Shown piece by piece: positions 7,792 through 16,834 of a DNA stretch of 64,000 nt. Below the pieces are notes generated by a model. That model saw nothing but the letters and a program-made list of their open reading frames with translations. It made no database searches and was not told the origin of the DNA. Position numbers and translations under genes: made by a program. Position 1 is the first letter of the stretch, and each line of letters begins with the position of its first letter. This stretch comes from Campylobacter ureolyticus (GTDB lineage Bacteria; Campylobacterota; Campylobacteria; Campylobacterales; Campylobacteraceae): contig NZ_CP053832.1 in assembly GCF_013372225.1 (NCBI RefSeq), positions 1,550,001-1,614,000 on the forward strand, read 5' to 3'.

Positions 7792-9108
7792 ATGAAGTAT
7801 AAAATATTAATGCAAATTGCGGATTTTTTAAAAAAATTTGAAAAAATAAACAGTATAAAAAGAGTTGGCGATAGAGTTGTTTTAATAGAATTCGATAAAC
7901 AAAACACTATCTTTTTTGATATGGATAAGCAAAACTCAGCTATTTATAAAAGCGATGATTATAAGAATTTAAAAAGCTATAAAGCACCTTTTGATGTAAT
8001 TTTAAGTAAAAGATTTAATGCGTCAAATTTAATAAATTTAGAAGTTTTAGAAAATAATAGAATACTTTTTATAAAAGCAAAAAAAAGTGGAAGCTACAAA
8101 GAGATAGTTTCAAATTTATATTTTGAATTTACAGGGAGATTTACAAATATCATAATAACAGATGAAAATGATAACATATTAGAAGCTTTAAGCCACTATG
8201 AAAATACAAATAGAAGCATAAAACCTGGAAAAACTTTGAAACACTTAAGCCAAATCGCAATAAAAGAAAAGCCAAGCCAAATAATTGTAAATTTTGATGA
8301 GTTTTTAAAAAGCGAATTTGAAAAAATAAACTCAAAAAAGCTTTTTGATATAAAAAATTCAAAAATAGCTGTTCTAAATAAAAAAATAGATAGCTTGACT
8401 AAAAATTTAACTGAGCTAGAAAGCCAAGAAAATCTACTTGAAAAATCAATGAAATTAAATAAAAAAGGTGAAATTATAACAGCAAACTTACATCTTTTAA
8501 ATGATTTTCAAAAAGAGTTTGTTTTAAAAGATTTTAACGGAAATGATGTCTTTTTTAAATGTGAAAAAACTCCAAAGCTTGAAGCAAAAAGACTTTTTGA
8601 TGAGAGTAAAAAACTAAGGCAAAAAGCTAGTGGAGTTAAATTTGAAAAAGCAAATTTAAATGAAAAAATAGAGTTTTTTCAAAATTTAAAAGAATTAGTT
8701 AAAAATGTCTCAAATTTAGATGAAATTGAAGCTCTATTTCCTAAAAAAAGTAAAAAACTTCCTTTAAATAAGGAAAGTGAGATAATAGAAAATTTTTATA
8801 TAGGTGATTTTAAAATCTCTGTTGGAAAAAACGAAAAAGGAAATATAAGCCTACTTAAAAACTCAAAAAAAGATGATTTTTGGTTTCATCTAAAAGATAT
8901 CCCATCAGCTCATGTGATAGTTAAAACAAATAAACAAAACTTAAGCGATGAAATAATTAAAATGGCAGCAAAAATTTGTGTTAATTTTAGCGTTAAAAAT
9001 AGTGGAAATTTTGAAGTTGATTACACAAAAAGAGCAAATGTAAAAGTGGTTGATGGAGCATTTGTAAATTACATAAACTACAAAACAATTACTATTTTAA
9101 AGACTTAA
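7792..9108 (+). CDS. rqcH: RqcH/NFACT family ribosome-rescue protein (fibronectin-binding protein A homologue)
   Basis: A 438-residue protein of the Rqc2/RqcH family. In Bacillus, RqcH binds obstructed 50S subunits and adds C-terminal alanine tails to stalled peptides; older annotation calls the family fibronectin-binding. The NFACT-N part covers about residues 1-160 (including ELEFTGRFTNII-like spacing around FTGRFTNIIITDEN), a coiled-coil middle follows at about 185-290, and the C-terminal NFACT-R part is marked by DDFWFHLKDIPSAHVIVKT (about residues 362-380). It is shorter than the Bacillus protein (about 570), as is usual in Campylobacter. There is no convincing Shine-Dalgarno site; the ATG sits 7 bases after a -10 hexamer. 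It is followed by cdsA and dxr. Confidence 0.85.
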   Translation: MKYKILMQIADFLKKFEKINSIKRVGDRVVLIEFDKQNTIFFDMDKQNSAIYKSDDYKNLKSYKAPFDVILSKRFNASNLINLEVLENNRILFIKAKKSGSYKEIVSNLYFEFTGRFTNIIITDENDNILEALSHYENTNRSIKPGKTLKHLSQIAIKEKPSQIIVNFDEFLKSEFEKINSKKLFDIKNSKIAVLNKKIDSLTKNLTELESQENLLEKSMKLNKKGEIITANLHLLNDFQKEFVLKDFNGNDVFFKCEKTPKLEAKRLFDESKKLRQKASGVKFEKANLNEKIEFFQNLKELVKNVSNLDEIEALFPKKSKKLPLNKESEIIENFYIGDFKISVGKNEKGNISLLKNSKKDDFWFHLKDIPSAHVIVKTNKQNLSDEIIKMAAKICVNFSVKNSGNFEVDYTKRANVKVVDGAFVNYINYKTITILKT

Positions 9109-9159
9109 ATAAGTAAATTTAGATAAAATATGTTTGAAATTTTTATAAAAGGATGCATT

Positions 9160-9915
9160 ATGAAAACTCGCTTAAAAACAGCAGGGATACTTATTTTAGC
9201 ACTACTTGTGCTTGTTTGGCTGGACTTTTATTTGCTTAACTTTTTAATATTTGCAGGTGTTTTAGCACTATCTTTAAGTGAGGCTTTAAAGCTTTATAAA
9301 ATAGATGATGAAACTATCATTCCACTTGGCGTTGGACTTTTTGTAATATTTGCAATTTTTTCAGGAAATAGCTTTTCACATGTTTATAAATTTATAGCAC
9401 TTACTTTACTTGTCGCAAGCTCATTTTTAGCCTATAAAAATAGTGAAAATTTAAACTCTTTAAAAGTACTTATCTATCCGCTAGCTCCAATATTTATAAT
9501 GTTTAGCATATATCAAGTTTTAGGCATTACTTGCCTTGTTTATCTGATTGTGATAATAGCCTGTGCAGATAGTGGTGCATATTTTATCGGCAAAGCTTTT
9601 GGCTCACATGGTTTTTGTCAAACATCACCTAACAAAACACTTGAGGGACTTCTTGGTGGTGTAGTTTGTGCCGTGTTTGTAGGCGGAGCTTATTACGCAT
9701 TTTTCATGGATGCAGGAACCCTGCCAAATCCTTTAATTTCAACTATTTTTATCGTTGTTGCTGGAATTTTTGGTGATTTGTTTGAAAGCTATCTGAAAAG
9801 AAAAGCTGGAGTTAAAGATAGTGGCGATATATTCCCAGGACATGGTGGAATGCTTGATAGAATAGACAGCTACCTTTTTGGCGCTATTGCTATGAGTTTA
9901 ATTTATATATGGTAG
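9160..9915 (+). CDS. cdsA: Phosphatidate cytidylyltransferase (CDP-diacylglycerol synthase)
   Basis: A 251-residue inner-membrane enzyme that makes CDP-diacylglycerol from phosphatidate and CTP, the branch point to phosphatidylethanolamine and phosphatidylglycerol. Several membrane segments cover the first 200 residues, and the C-terminal part carries the CdsA signature with GVKDSGDIFPGHGGMLDR and the metal-binding aspartates of CADSGAYFIG and GDLFES. The start at 9160 is chosen over an in-frame ATG at 9130 because AAAAGGA lies at 9148-9154 and the next residues (MKTRLKTAG) look like a proper N-terminus. Its last 7 bases overlap dxr, implying translational coupling. Confidence 0.93.
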   Translation: MKTRLKTAGILILALLVLVWLDFYLLNFLIFAGVLALSLSEALKLYKIDDETIIPLGVGLFVIFAIFSGNSFSHVYKFIALTLLVASSFLAYKNSENLNSLKVLIYPLAPIFIMFSIYQVLGITCLVYLIVIIACADSGAYFIGKAFGSHGFCQTSPNKTLEGLLGGVVCAVFVGGAYYAFFMDAGTLPNPLISTIFIVVAGIFGDLFESYLKRKAGVKDSGDIFPGHGGMLDRIDSYLFGAIAMSLIYIW

Positions 9916-10985
9916 TTTTAGGCTCAACTGGATCAATTGGCGTAAATTCACTTCTTATAGCCAATAAATTTAACATTGAAGTTGAAGCATTAAGCTGCAA
10001 TAAAAATGTGGATTTGCTAAATTTGCAAATTGCAAAATTCAAACCGAAATTCGTCTGTGTTGGCGATGAGAGTTTAGTTAAATCAGTAAATCACAAAACT
10101 GTTTTTGTTGGTGAAAATGGGCTTTTAAAAATGCTTGAAAACTGCAAAAGCAAAAAAGTTATAAACGCCCTTGTTGGTTTTGCTGGACTAAAACCAAGTA
10201 TTAAAACACAAAATTTAAATAAAACCTTATGCCTTGCAAATAAAGAAAGCTTGGTTGTGGCTGGAAAATTTCTTGATACAAAAAAAATAGTTCCAATTGA
10301 CAGCGAACATTTTGGACTTAAATTTCTATTAAAAGAGATGAAAATTTATAAAATGATAATCACTGCAAGTGGAGGAGCATTTAGAGATGCCAATTTAAAT
10401 ACGCTTAAAAATGCAACACCAAAAGATGCACTAAAGCATCCAAATTGGAGCATGGGAGCAAAAATAACAATCGATAGTGCAACTATGATGAATAAACTTT
10501 TTGAAATAATGGAAGCGTTTCATCTTTATAGAGTTTCAAATTTAGACGCATTCATTGAAAGAACCTCAACAATTCATGCATTAATTGAGTTTATCGATGG
10601 CTCAACCACGGCTCATATCTCAAAAACAGATATGAAACTAGCAATTGCAAATGCTATTTTAGATGAGATAGATGAGCCTATTTTAGAGCATTTTGATTTG
10701 TTGAGTTTAGAAAAAGGACTTAAATTTGAAAAAATTGATTTAGAAAAATATCCGGTTTTTTCACTAAAAGATGAAGTTATAAAAAACCCTGATTTAGGGG
10801 TCATAATAAATGCTGCAAATGAAATTTATGTTAATAAATTTTTAAATAATGAGTGCAAATTTTTAGATATCAAAAAAATAATTTTTGAAAGTTTAGATAA
10901 GTTTGCCTCTTTTAGGCCTTTGAATCTAGATGAAATTTTTGAAATGGATAAAAAAGTAAGAGAATTTGCTAAAAAATTAGTATAA
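9909..10985 (+). CDS. dxr: 1-deoxy-D-xylulose 5-phosphate reductoisomerase
   Basis: A 358-residue cytoplasmic enzyme making 2-C-methyl-D-erythritol 4-phosphate, the first committed step of the MEP isoprenoid route. The NADPH-binding GSTGSIG is at residues 5-11; the metal and substrate site residues appear in PIDSEHFGL and ASGGAFRD, and the SMGAKITIDSATMMNK segment is fully kept. Length is slightly short (E. coli 398), typical for Campylobacter. The ATG overlaps the end of cdsA by 7 bases. The partner enzyme dxs is at 48640-50490 in this window. Confidence 0.95.
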   Translation: MVVLGSTGSIGVNSLLIANKFNIEVEALSCNKNVDLLNLQIAKFKPKFVCVGDESLVKSVNHKTVFVGENGLLKMLENCKSKKVINALVGFAGLKPSIKTQNLNKTLCLANKESLVVAGKFLDTKKIVPIDSEHFGLKFLLKEMKIYKMIITASGGAFRDANLNTLKNATPKDALKHPNWSMGAKITIDSATMMNKLFEIMEAFHLYRVSNLDAFIERTSTIHALIEFIDGSTTAHISKTDMKLAIANAILDEIDEPILEHFDLLSLEKGLKFEKIDLEKYPVFSLKDEVIKNPDLGVIINAANEIYVNKFLNNECKFLDIKKIIFESLDKFASFRPLNLDEIFEMDKKVREFAKKLV

Positions 10986-11009
10986 AGCCATTATTCAAAG
11001 GAGTATAAA

Positions 11010-12374
11010 ATGTGTAAAAACTTTAATAATTTTAACGATTTTAAAGACTTTTTGAAAAATAAAATTAGCTGGAACGGTTGCTTAACTGTTACTCAAATAG
11101 CTGAAATGATAAAAGATAAATGTAAAGAAGAATTAAGTCTCGTTATTAAAATTAATGGTAACGATATAAATAAATTTTTAAAAGATATTGGATTTATTGA
11201 AAAAGATAAAAATAATAAATGGATAACTACACCAGATGGACAAAAATTCTCTACTAGCGAAAAATGGATAATATCCAACCTTATGAAATCTGATAAATTT
11301 CTAAATAAGTTTGATTTTATATGGATCCAATGTTTAATTAAAAATGGCGCTGTAGTAAAATTTTATCTCATAAAAGAAATAAAGAACAAAAAAATATTAG
11401 ATGCTCTAAAAAACTCTAGAAAAAAAGAATCAAAAGATGTTTTAAGCATATTTATAAGAGATAATTTATTAATTCAAGATACTAAAACAAAGATAACTAG
11501 TGATGATTTATATTCTATCTTTATATCTAAATATAAAAAACCTATAAATTTAGAAAATATTAAAACCTTAAGTGAGGATGAAGAATATAACATACTTTTA
11601 ACAGCTGATTTTATTTTTACATTTATTGATGATAGTGTAGGATTTTCTATAGAACAAACAGAATTTGAAAAACATTCATATTCAGATGATTTTTTTATAT
11701 TAACAAATGATGATGTTGTTTTTAACTTTTTAAAGAATTCATTAAAAATAAAAGATGATAATCTGTTTAAAAGAGATGCAAAATATAAATTTGTCTTCAA
11801 TGAGAAAAACTTTATGCTTCTGTGTAGCTCTAAGTTAAATGACAAATTATCAATACGTATGGGGGCAATTAATGAAATTAGAAATGATGAAGAAGATCAA
11901 ACAATTTATAGGTCAATGTTTAATCTAACAAGCACGGATTCAAACATAACAAAAATTTTAATAATTCAACTTTTGTATAAAATATATTTTATACAACATA
12001 AAATAATCAACACTACTTTAAAAAATGAATTTAGCACATTAGATACTGAAAAAATACTTAATATTAGAAAAGAAATTTTAAGATACAAAGCACTTGCTGG
12101 AGAAATACAATCTGGAAGAGAAGAAGCTCAAAAAATTTATGATTTAATCGAAAAAAGGCTATTAATCAAGCAAAAAATGGATCTAGCGTATAAAAATCTA
12201 AACGAATACTTTGCAATAGTCAATGAAGAAACTAAAATAAAAGAAGAATCTGAAAAAGGAAAAAGAGATAAATTTAACTCTAAAATTACACGAATTGCAG
12301 CAACCATTACAATTTTAACACTTATAAGTGTTATAGCTGATATTTTCAACCTTTTTGATAGATTTTTTAAATAA
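11010..12374 (+). CDS. Unrecognised wHTH-like protein with a C-terminal membrane anchor
   Basis: I do not recognise this 454-residue protein. Residues about 25-80 look like a small winged helix-turn-helix: LTVTQIAEMIKDK, then NDINKFLKDIGFIEKD, then a beta-like WITTPDGQKF, a layout seen in phage antirepressor C-terminal domains. The middle (about 80-330) is a mixed, lysine- and asparagine-rich region. Residues about 345-425 are a charged coiled-coil, and residues 429-449 a single hydrophobic helix followed by a short DRFFK tail, so the bulk should be cytoplasmic and tail-anchored. The start has AAGGAGT 8 bases upstream and lies 24 bases after dxr. Base use is even more A-rich than the neighbours, which hints at transfer. 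Confidence 0.7.
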   Translation: MCKNFNNFNDFKDFLKNKISWNGCLTVTQIAEMIKDKCKEELSLVIKINGNDINKFLKDIGFIEKDKNNKWITTPDGQKFSTSEKWIISNLMKSDKFLNKFDFIWIQCLIKNGAVVKFYLIKEIKNKKILDALKNSRKKESKDVLSIFIRDNLLIQDTKTKITSDDLYSIFISKYKKPINLENIKTLSEDEEYNILLTADFIFTFIDDSVGFSIEQTEFEKHSYSDDFFILTNDDVVFNFLKNSLKIKDDNLFKRDAKYKFVFNEKNFMLLCSSKLNDKLSIRMGAINEIRNDEEDQTIYRSMFNLTSTDSNITKILIIQLLYKIYFIQHKIINTTLKNEFSTLDTEKILNIRKEILRYKALAGEIQSGREEAQKIYDLIEKRLLIKQKMDLAYKNLNEYFAIVNEETKIKEESEKGKRDKFNSKITRIAATITILTLISVIADIFNLFDRFFK

Positions 12375-12378
12375 AATC

Positions 12379-12409
12379 TAAGAACTTAAAATAAAATTCT
12401 TATTTTTTT
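12379..12409 (+). terminator. Weak intrinsic terminator
   Basis: TAAGAA at 12379-12384 can pair with TTCTTA at 12397-12402, followed directly by seven T. The 6-bp AT-rich stem with a 12-base loop is weak, but the T run and position just after a stop codon support it. Confidence 0.4.
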
Positions 12410-12557
12410 AAATATCAATATTATCATTAAAAAATATAAAGATAAAAATTTATAATTTAATAAAATTTATTGTATCGTTATATTTTTCTTTTTTAAATTG
12501 TTTTTAAACTTATGTATAGTAAAATCACAGCCCGCATTTTTTGACAAAAGGAATTTT

Positions 12558-13370
12558 ATGTTATTTAAAGTTGTTTTAACTTTTTTCGTGTCAGTAAGTT
12601 TTATTTTTGGAGCAAATTATGATGAACTTTTGCAAAACAAAAATATAAAAATTGGTGTTTCACCAAATATGCCACCTTTTTCTAAATCAACATCTAATGG
12701 TTTTGCAGGCTTTGAGATAGAATTTGCTAAAGCTTTGACAAGTAAGGTTTTTCCAAACGGGATGAATATTACATTTATTGGCATAGAGCAATCTGATAGA
12801 TTAAATGCCGTAAAAAATAAAGAAGTTGATATTTTAATTGCAGCATATACAATAAATGATGAAAGAGCCGAGCAAATAGATTTTTCAGCACCATATTTTT
12901 CTATTATTCTTAGTTTGGTATCTAAAAAATCAAGCAATATAAAATCAAAAACAGACCTAATGGGAAAAACCATTGCAACCATAAAAAATTCAAACTCTGA
13001 TGATTGGCTTAAAAAAAATGGAATAAACATTGTTTATTGTAAAAATAATATGGAATGTTATCAAAAAGTTAAAAACGATGAAGCTATAGGATTTATGCAT
13101 AATATTGTTTCAACTGCTACAATTCCTTTAATTGACAATAATTTTGAAATTTCTATTAAATTTAGCGATTTGGCTTATATGGATTGTGTTGCAACACAAA
13201 AAGATAGCTCAAAACTCTTAGAAAAAATAAACTCTGCTATAGTTGAACTATCAAAAGAAGGGTTTTTCAAAAAGAATTATAACGACACATTTGCTACATT
13301 TTATAAAGGAATGTTAGATCAAAAATATTTTATATTAGATGATTTGTATAGTATTTTATTTAATATATAG
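12558..13370 (+). CDS. Amino-acid ABC transporter periplasmic binding protein (SBP family 3)
   Basis: A 270-residue exported binding protein. Residues 1-19 form a signal peptide ending ...FIFGA, with no lipobox Cys. The body has the family 3 pattern: KIGVSPNMPPFS, GFEIEFAKAL (about 52-61), DILIAAYTINDERAEQIDFS (about 92-111) and the hinge PYF. Such proteins bring polar amino acids to an inner-membrane permease, but no permease or ATPase gene is adjacent, so it is an orphan and its ligand cannot be stated. The start at 12558 is preferred over 12498 because AAAAGGA precedes it and the signal peptide begins there. The gene ends inside a strong terminator. Confidence 0.85.
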   Translation: MLFKVVLTFFVSVSFIFGANYDELLQNKNIKIGVSPNMPPFSKSTSNGFAGFEIEFAKALTSKVFPNGMNITFIGIEQSDRLNAVKNKEVDILIAAYTINDERAEQIDFSAPYFSIILSLVSKKSSNIKSKTDLMGKTIATIKNSNSDDWLKKNGINIVYCKNNMECYQKVKNDEAIGFMHNIVSTATIPLIDNNFEISIKFSDLAYMDCVATQKDSSKLLEKINSAIVELSKEGFFKKNYNDTFATFYKGMLDQKYFILDDLYSILFNI

Positions 13371-13400
13371 TAACTTTTAAGTTACTATATATTAAACTTT
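13362..13400 (+). terminator. Strong terminator overlapping a stop codon
   Basis: Bases 13362-13376 are perfectly complementary to 13379-13393 (about 14-15 bp, core TAGTAACTT / AAGTTACTA), followed by a short T-rich run. The TAG stop of the binding-protein gene (13368-13370) lies in the left arm. Confidence 0.7.
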
Positions 13401-13457
13401 TTATTAATACCTCTTTTATATCTTTTAATATCTTAATAAAGTTATCTTTAAGTGCTT

Positions 13458-13796
13458 TTACAAAAACAACACATTTATTTTAATATATCTATATAAACTT
13501 ATCTTGGGGCTGTATTTTCCTACTGATTTATAAATAATACCTGGAAATTTAAGCTCCAAAGCCTTATAATACTCATACGGATCTATAGTTTTTACAAACT
13601 CAAAAGTTCTTTTTTCATCATTTCTATCGCCCTCATCTTGCAAATCATATATAACGATACCATCAACATCAAGTGTGTTAAGTCTTTTTTTTCTAAGTTC
13701 AAGTAAATTTTCTAAATTTTGATGATTTTGCTTTGGTGGTGTTTGGCCATAAAGCAAAATTCCACTTTCATTGTTTTTAAGTTTTTCAAAAAACAT
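13458..13796 (-). pseudogene. Truncated methylenetetrahydrofolate reductase-like gene (N-terminal third only)
   Basis: A 112-residue reading frame from ATG 13796 (AAGGA upstream) gives MFFEKLKNNESGILLYGQTPP, a segment VDGIVIYDLQDEGDRNDEKR, and FVKTIDPYEYYKALE ... YKSVGKYSP. This is the N-terminal part of an MTHFR-superfamily protein of the kind I know as about 300 residues, with the D-L-Q-D-E and T-I-D-P motifs. After KYSP the family similarity stops and a non-homologous tail runs to a stop at 13458. The rest of the gene is absent from the 87 bases downstream, so a 3-prime deletion is likely. A longer upstream ATG at 13871 lacks a ribosome site. Confidence 0.6.
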
Positions 13797-13898
13797 ATTT
13801 TTCCTTAAATTATTTTTTATATGATAACAAATTAAAATTTTGCTTTTTCTTAAACCTTGATATGGTATCATACAAAAAACTTTTAAAAAGAGGCGAAA

Positions 13899-16148
13899 AT
13901 GCTACAAGAAAATTTAAAATTATTTTATTTAGGACTTAAAGAAAATGGTGAGCCATTTTTATATAAAAATAAAGACTTAACAACTCACGCAGCAATTATT
14001 GGAATGACTGGAAGTGGAAAAACTGGTCTTGGAATTACGCTTTTAGAAGAAGCTGCCATTGATAATATCCCATCAATTGTAATTGACCCAAAAGGCGATA
14101 TGACAAATTTAGCTCTTACTTTTCCAAAAATGCAAACAGATGACTTTTTACCATATATTGATGAAAATGAGGCAAAAAGCAAAAGTATGACAACAAAAGA
14201 GTTGGCAGAAAAAACAGCTGAAATTTGGAAAAATGGTATTGAGGGGTCATTTCAAAGTTTAGATAGAGTAAATTTATTAAAAAACAGTGCTGAGTTTAAG
14301 ATATTTACTCCAAAAAGTAGCTCCGGACTTGGAATAAGCCTTTTAAGTAATTTTGAAGCACCTATAAATTTAGATGAAGAAGGCTTAAATGAATACACTC
14401 TGTCTTTATCAAACTCTGTATTATCTCTAATAGGAGAAAATGATAATTCAAAAGAGCTTTTTTTACAAAACATATTTTTAGCGAATTTCAAAAAAAATTC
14501 AAATTTAAGTATTGCAGATTTGATTCATCAAATAGTAACTCCGCCATTTTCAAAGCTTGGAGTTTTTGATGTAGAAACTCTTTATCCAGCAAATAAAAGA
14601 ATGGAATTTGCAATGAAACTAAATTCCTTAATCACAAGTCCATCATTTGCACAATGGTGCAAAGGCGAAAAACTCGATATTTCAAAAATGCTTTTTAACA
14701 ATAGTGGAAAAGCAAGATGCAACATCTTTACAATTTCACATCTAAATGACGATGAAAGAATGTTTTTTGTGACCTTGCTTTTAAATGAAATCATAAGATG
14801 GATGAGAACAACTGATGGCACAAGTAGCCTAAGAATGATTTTATATATGGATGAAATTTTTGGCTTTTTTCCACCAACTTCAAACCCACCGTCAAAAACA
14901 CCAATGCTAACACTTTTAAAACAAGCAAGAGCTTTTGGTATTGGATGTGTTTTATCAACGCAAAACCCAATAGATCTAGACTACAAAGGTCTTTCTAACA
15001 TAGGCACTTGGTTTATTGGAAGACTTCAAACAGCTCAAGATAAAAATAGAGTAATAAGCGGGCTAACTGGTGTTGGAGAAAGTGATAAAAATAAATTGTT
15101 GGAGCAAATTTCAAATCTTAAAAAAAGAAGTTTTTTAGTTAAAAATATAAATGAATCAAATTTAGAAATAATTTCTTCAAGATTTGCATTAAGCTATCTA
15201 AAAGGTCCTTTAAGTAGTGATCAAATTTCAAATTTAATGGCCGATAAAAAAGAAAATTTCAAACCATTAAATTTAACACTCTCAAAAACAAAACCTGTGA
15301 TTTCACCAAATATTGATGAGTATTTTTATTATGAAAACTCATCAAATTTAATACCACATATTTTAGCTAGTGCAAAAGTAATATACAAAACAAAAGATTT
15401 TGAATACCAAAAAGATTTAAATTTAGCAATACCGCTTGTCAGTGATGAAATAAAGTGGGAAAATGCCTTTAATTTTAATCAAATTTTAAGCAAAACAGCA
15501 AAAGAAGATAGCGAGTTTGAGCCACTTCCTTCATTCATAGCTTCAAATAAAGATTTAAGCAAAGAAGCAAAAGATTTTAAAGATTATATTTTTAGAAATA
15601 TTAAACTTACACTTTTTGAGGCTCTTGGTGAAATTTCAAAACCAAATGAAGAAAAAAGCGATTTTGTAATAAGACTAAATGATAAATGCAATGAAATTTT
15701 AGAGGATGAAACCTCCAAATTTGAAGCTAAATTTAAAGCAGAAAAAGAAAAATTAGAAGCTCAAATTCAAAAAGCTCAAATTAAACTTGATAAAGAAAAA
15801 TCAGATGTTAAATCAAGTGGAATAAACGCAGCTATTAGTATCGGAGGTGCTATTTTAGGTATGTTTTTAGGAAATAAAACCCTTACAAAAACAAATGCTT
15901 CAAAAGTTCTAACTAGTTCAAAAAGTGCAAATAGAGTTTTAAATGAAAGAAAAGATGTCGCACTTGCAAAAGATGCACTTGAAGCACTTGAAAATAAATT
16001 AAATGAGCTTATATTGGAAGAAAGCGCAAAACTAAAAGAGCTAAGAGAAAAGTATAATTTAAAAAATTTAGATATTAAAACAACTGAAATTGCAGCTAAA
16101 AAAAGTGATATTTTTGATGAAAAAATAGCTCTTTTATGGAAAAGTTAA
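13899..16148 (+). CDS. HerA-like ATPase of the DUF853/YjgR type
   Basis: A 749-residue cytoplasmic P-loop ATPase. Walker A is GMTGSGKT at residues 35-42, preceded by THAAIIG; VIDPKGD (about 66-72) follows; Walker B is MILYMDEI with D318-E319, and a QARAFGIGCVLSTQNP segment (about 346-361) matches the HerA/FtsK-type sensor strand. Residues about 610-660 form a charged coiled coil, then a glycine-rich hydrophobic stretch (AAISIGGAILGMFLG) of the kind found in this subfamily, then another coiled coil. The biochemical role of DUF853 proteins is not settled; DNA translocation is inferred from the fold. AAAGAGG-type ribosome site; single gene. Confidence 0.82.
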   Translation: MLQENLKLFYLGLKENGEPFLYKNKDLTTHAAIIGMTGSGKTGLGITLLEEAAIDNIPSIVIDPKGDMTNLALTFPKMQTDDFLPYIDENEAKSKSMTTKELAEKTAEIWKNGIEGSFQSLDRVNLLKNSAEFKIFTPKSSSGLGISLLSNFEAPINLDEEGLNEYTLSLSNSVLSLIGENDNSKELFLQNIFLANFKKNSNLSIADLIHQIVTPPFSKLGVFDVETLYPANKRMEFAMKLNSLITSPSFAQWCKGEKLDISKMLFNNSGKARCNIFTISHLNDDERMFFVTLLLNEIIRWMRTTDGTSSLRMILYMDEIFGFFPPTSNPPSKTPMLTLLKQARAFGIGCVLSTQNPIDLDYKGLSNIGTWFIGRLQTAQDKNRVISGLTGVGESDKNKLLEQISNLKKRSFLVKNINESNLEIISSRFALSYLKGPLSSDQISNLMADKKENFKPLNLTLSKTKPVISPNIDEYFYYENSSNLIPHILASAKVIYKTKDFEYQKDLNLAIPLVSDEIKWENAFNFNQILSKTAKEDSEFEPLPSFIASNKDLSKEAKDFKDYIFRNIKLTLFEALGEISKPNEEKSDFVIRLNDKCNEILEDETSKFEAKFKAEKEKLEAQIQKAQIKLDKEKSDVKSSGINAAISIGGAILGMFLGNKTLTKTNASKVLTSSKSANRVLNERKDVALAKDALEALENKLNELILEESAKLKELREKYNLKNLDIKTTEIAAKKSDIFDEKIALLWKS

Positions 16149-16195
16149 AATAGTTTTGATAAAATTTTAAGCTTAAAAATTTTAAAGGAAAAACA

Positions 16196-16834
16196 GTGAA
16201 CGGATTAATAAATTTCTTAACAAATCCAAATATTATGCTTTATTTGACTGCTTATTTAATAGCCTCAATTCCATTTGGAGTCATTATTGTAAAGTCTCTT
16301 TATAGTGTGGACATTACAAAAGAAGGAAGCAAAAGCATTGGAGCAACAAATGTTTATAGAGTTTTAAAAAATATTGATTTAAAAAATGCAAAAAAAATAG
16401 CAATTATTACGATAATTTGCGATGTATTAAAAGGCTTTTTGCCTATTATTATTGCCAAATTTGCAGGAGTTGATGGAAATGTTTTATGGATGATGGCAGT
16501 AATGGCTGTATTAGGACATTGTTTTAGTGCATTTTTAAAATTTGAAGGTGGAAAAGGTGTGGCAACAAGCTATGGAGTTTTTGCAGCATTCTTACCAATT
16601 GAAGTTGCTTTATCAGTAGTTGTTTGGTTTTTTGTAGGAAAATTTATAAAAGTTTCATCCATTGCATCTCTTAGTGGAATTTTTACCTTTTTAATTCTTT
16701 CACTAATAATACATCCACAAATTTTACCGATAAACACACATGCACCAATTATAATAATTGTTTTTATTGTGTTTTATAAACACATTCCAAATATTAAAAG
16801 ACTTATTTTTAAAGAGGAAAAACAGGTTTTATGA
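16196..16834 (+). CDS. plsY: Glycerol-3-phosphate acyltransferase PlsY
   Basis: A 212-residue inner-membrane enzyme transferring acyl groups from acyl phosphate to glycerol 3-phosphate, the first step of phospholipid synthesis. The three PlsY motifs are visible: IASIPFGVIIVKSLY with KEGSKSIGATNVYRVL (about residues 42-57), FEGGKGVATSYG (about 116-127) and a later NIKRL near the C-terminus. Five or so membrane segments. The start is GTG at 16196 with AAAGGAAA upstream. It overlaps folB by 4 bases. plsY-folB-cosR order is as I recall from C. jejuni. Confidence 0.93.
   Translation: MNGLINFLTNPNIMLYLTAYLIASIPFGVIIVKSLYSVDITKEGSKSIGATNVYRVLKNIDLKNAKKIAIITIICDVLKGFLPIIIAKFAGVDGNVLWMMAVMAVLGHCFSAFLKFEGGKGVATSYGVFAAFLPIEVALSVVVWFFVGKFIKVSSIASLSGIFTFLILSLIIHPQILPINTHAPIIIIVFIVFYKHIPNIKRLIFKEEKQVL

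Noticed and set aside
11474-11845. 123-residue open frame on the minus strand inside the unrecognised 454-residue gene
   Set aside because: It is antisense to a long gene with a good ribosome site, has no ribosome site of its own and its open state follows from the lysine- and asparagine-rich plus strand.
12617-13030. 137-residue antisense frame within the amino-acid binding protein gene
   Set aside because: Mirror of a well-recognised family; no start signal and biased composition typical of antisense shadows.
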